Part shown: positions 5,672 through 6,390 of the stretch, in pieces
How positions within the stretch are numbered: the first letter of the stretch is position 1
Layout: every line of letters starts with the position of its first letter
Position numbers and translations under genes: made by a program
Notes under the pieces: model-generated
The model's input: only the letters and a program-made list of their open reading frames with translations
The model's database searches: none
What the model was told of the DNA's origin: nothing
Source of the DNA: Acidobacteriaceae bacterium
GTDB lineage: Bacteria > Acidobacteriota > Terriglobia > Terriglobales > Acidobacteriaceae
Length of the DNA stretch: 6,390 bases
Assembly (NCBI GenBank): GCA_025462805.1
Contig: JAOAPJ010000166.1
Location: forward strand, 1 to 6,390
Direction of reading: 5' to 3'

Positions 5672-5872
5672 CTACCTACCGCGCAGGAAGAAATACAGGA
5701 TGGCTAAGAGGACGAGGAGGCCAAAACCGCCAGGCCAAATGAAGGCGCCACCCCTGCTGGAGTATCCCACGACGAGGCACCCCGAAAGCCCCAGAACCAT
5801 ACAAGCGGTAGTCAGCGCTACGCCGAAGACCGAGACGAGATGCAGGCATTTCCCTCTCTCCATTACTTTCAT
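5672..5872 (-). CDS. Small membrane protein or lipoprotein with Gly/Pro-rich turn and C-terminal TM helix (66 aa)
   Basis: Starts at ATG 5872 (a second in-frame ATG lies at 5863); neither has a strong ribosome site. Residues 10-31 are hydrophobic and end in the lipobox-like L-S-G-C (Cys32). Then comes V-V-G-Y-S-S-R-G-G-A-F-I-W-P-G-G-F-G and a second TM helix (about 50-63) that ends F-F-L-R-G-R. It is either a two-helix hairpin in the inner membrane or a small lipoprotein with one anchor. The G-Y-S-S-x-G-G-x-F-I-W-P-G-G signature looks like a short protein I have seen in acidobacterial genomes, function unknown. It lies alone, 234 bp upstream of the next minus-strand gene. Confidence 0.6.
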   Translation of the reverse strand: MKVMERGKCLHLVSVFGVALTTACMVLGLSGCLVVGYSSRGGAFIWPGGFGLLVLLAILYFFLRGR

Positions 5873-6109
5873 GTTGTTCGCTCTGACCTGCTGTGAATGG
5901 TGATCGCGGGGGCGATCCCCATCTCCCTTCTAGGATGCAGGACGTACGCGGCGAGACAGTCCTGTCATTTCTGGAGCGAACGCATTGCGACAGGTTGATG
6001 GCCAGTGACTTACTTGGGAAGCGGATGCGCCCGGATCGTCATACGGCATCTCCAAACCCCAGCCAATCTGGGACCACTAGGTCAAACTTCACAGTTATAC
6101 TTGGTCTTT
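5873..6109. other. Intergenic stretch of about 240 bp
   Basis: Between the TolC-like stop and the small membrane protein start. Besides the inverted repeat at 5902-5917 and a small palindrome GACC-ACTA-GGTC (6072-6083), I see no supported gene or terminator. Confidence 0.4.
5902..5917. repeat. Inverted repeat GATCGC-GGGG-GCGATC
   Basis: Six perfect pairs with a 4-nt loop, 30-45 bp upstream of the ATG at 5872. Could be a regulator site or leader hairpin of the small membrane protein; no T run follows on either strand. Confidence 0.35.
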
Positions 6110-6390
6110 CTATTGCGATCCTCCTTGCCAGGGCAAGGCCGAAAGGCCGGAATTGCTCATCGATGAACCCAAGGAGCCCCGTGGGGTAGCCATCGCAGCC
6201 CCGGTACTTTGCCGGTTGACTGGGTCAGCGCTCCCGGCTGGATCAAGTCCCTCGGAATAGAGAAAGCCATTCAATATGACATACTGCCTCTGAGTTTCCT
6301 CCAAGGCTTCGAGATACTCTGCCGTCGACTGGTAGAGATCGCGCTGCAGATTGAGCGTACGAGAGAACGAAGCCTCCATTAAGCCATAGC
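6110..6390 (-). CDS. C-terminal end of a probable TolC-family outer-membrane efflux protein (partial, 92 aa visible)
   Basis: The frame is open through the right edge (Y-G-L before the Met at 6379), so the Met is probably internal and the gene starts outside the window. The visible part begins with a long amphipathic helix, LNLQRDLYQSTAEYLEALEE, then TQRQYVILNGFLYSEGLD. The pattern L-x-L-Q-x-x-L-Y-x-S-x-x-x-Y-L-x-A-L-x-x-x-Q resembles the last coiled-coil helix of TolC/CzcC-like proteins. The final 40 or so residues are a Ser/Gly/Ala-rich low-complexity tail ending G-G-S-Q. If right, it would be the outer channel of an RND or ABC efflux system encoded to the right. Only the helix supports the call, so another coiled-coil protein is possible. 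Confidence 0.45.
   Translation of the reverse strand, partial: YGLMEASFSRTLNLQRDLYQSTAEYLEALEETQRQYVILNGFLYSEGLDPAGSADPVNRQSTGAAMATPRGSLGSSMSNSGLSALPWQGGSQ
6123..6148 (-). repeat. Two adjoining hairpins at the 3' end of the TolC-like gene
   Basis: CCTTGC (6123-6128), loop CAGG, GCAAGG (6133-6138), overlapping GGCC-GAAA-GGCC (6137-6148). The two stems share bases, so only one can form at a time. They lie within the last codons of the gene. No U-run follows directly, so termination is not proven. Confidence 0.3.

Noticed and set aside
6072..6083. Palindrome GACC-ACTA-GGTC as terminator of the TolC-like gene
   Set aside because: Only four pairs and no following U-run on the minus strand.
5893..6189. 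Plus-strand 98-codon frame
   Set aside because: Overlaps the end of the TolC-like gene on the other strand, has no ribosome site and a composition without protein-like pattern.

Overview
The window is GC-rich, with several TTG/GTG starts preceded by good Shine-Dalgarno sequences and secreted or surface proteins that resemble a glycan-handling lifestyle. The best guess for the source is a member of the Acidobacteriota (Terriglobia type). This rests on remembered family resemblance: a propeller sensor kinase, a GH16-like lipoprotein, a CBM6-like secreted protein and small Thr/Lys-rich or Gly/Pro-TM proteins. It is not based on a marker gene. No rRNA, tRNA, CRISPR array, transposase or integrase was found.

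Left half (1-3510, all minus strand): a two-gene unit. The first gene (2428-3510) encodes a lipoprotein with an N-terminal beta-rich domain and a C-terminal GH16/concanavalin-A-like domain that carries an E-L-D-I-E signature. The second gene starts 26 bp inside the first, at a TTG with its own GAGG. It encodes a periplasmic two-component-type beta-propeller sensor with about 14 propeller repeats followed by a Y_Y_Y domain. The sensor frame is cut by one amber codon (297-299) exactly where the Y_Y_Y domain should have a Tyr. Beyond that stop the same frame continues with the rest of the Y_Y_Y domain, a transmembrane helix and a HisKA_3 phosphoacceptor box (His codon 33-35), then runs off the window. 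So the kinase is either a fresh nonsense pseudogene, a sequencing error or, less likely, a split or readthrough gene.

Middle (3511-5015): a divergent intergenic region of about 400 bp has two interlocked inverted repeats with the topology of an H-type pseudoknot, plus a 12-bp-period direct repeat. It is followed on the plus strand by a 67-residue putative leucine-zipper-like protein (3919-4122), then a secreted CBM6-like carbohydrate-binding protein (4272-5015). The latter has a plausible sigma70 promoter and a curious 15-bp tandem repeat in its signal-peptide region.

Right part (5016-6390, genes on minus): a small exported Thr-rich then Lys/Gln/Ala-rich protein (5150-5437), a small membrane protein or lipoprotein (5672-5872), and the C-terminal end of a larger protein that enters from the right edge (6110-6390) and most resembles the last helices of a TolC-family outer-membrane efflux protein.

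Working picture (inference): the lipoprotein binds or processes an extracellular glucan-like polysaccharide, the propeller kinase reports it, and the divergently encoded CBM6 protein belongs to the same glycan-related neighbourhood. In this sequence the signalling half of the kinase is disconnected by the amber codon.
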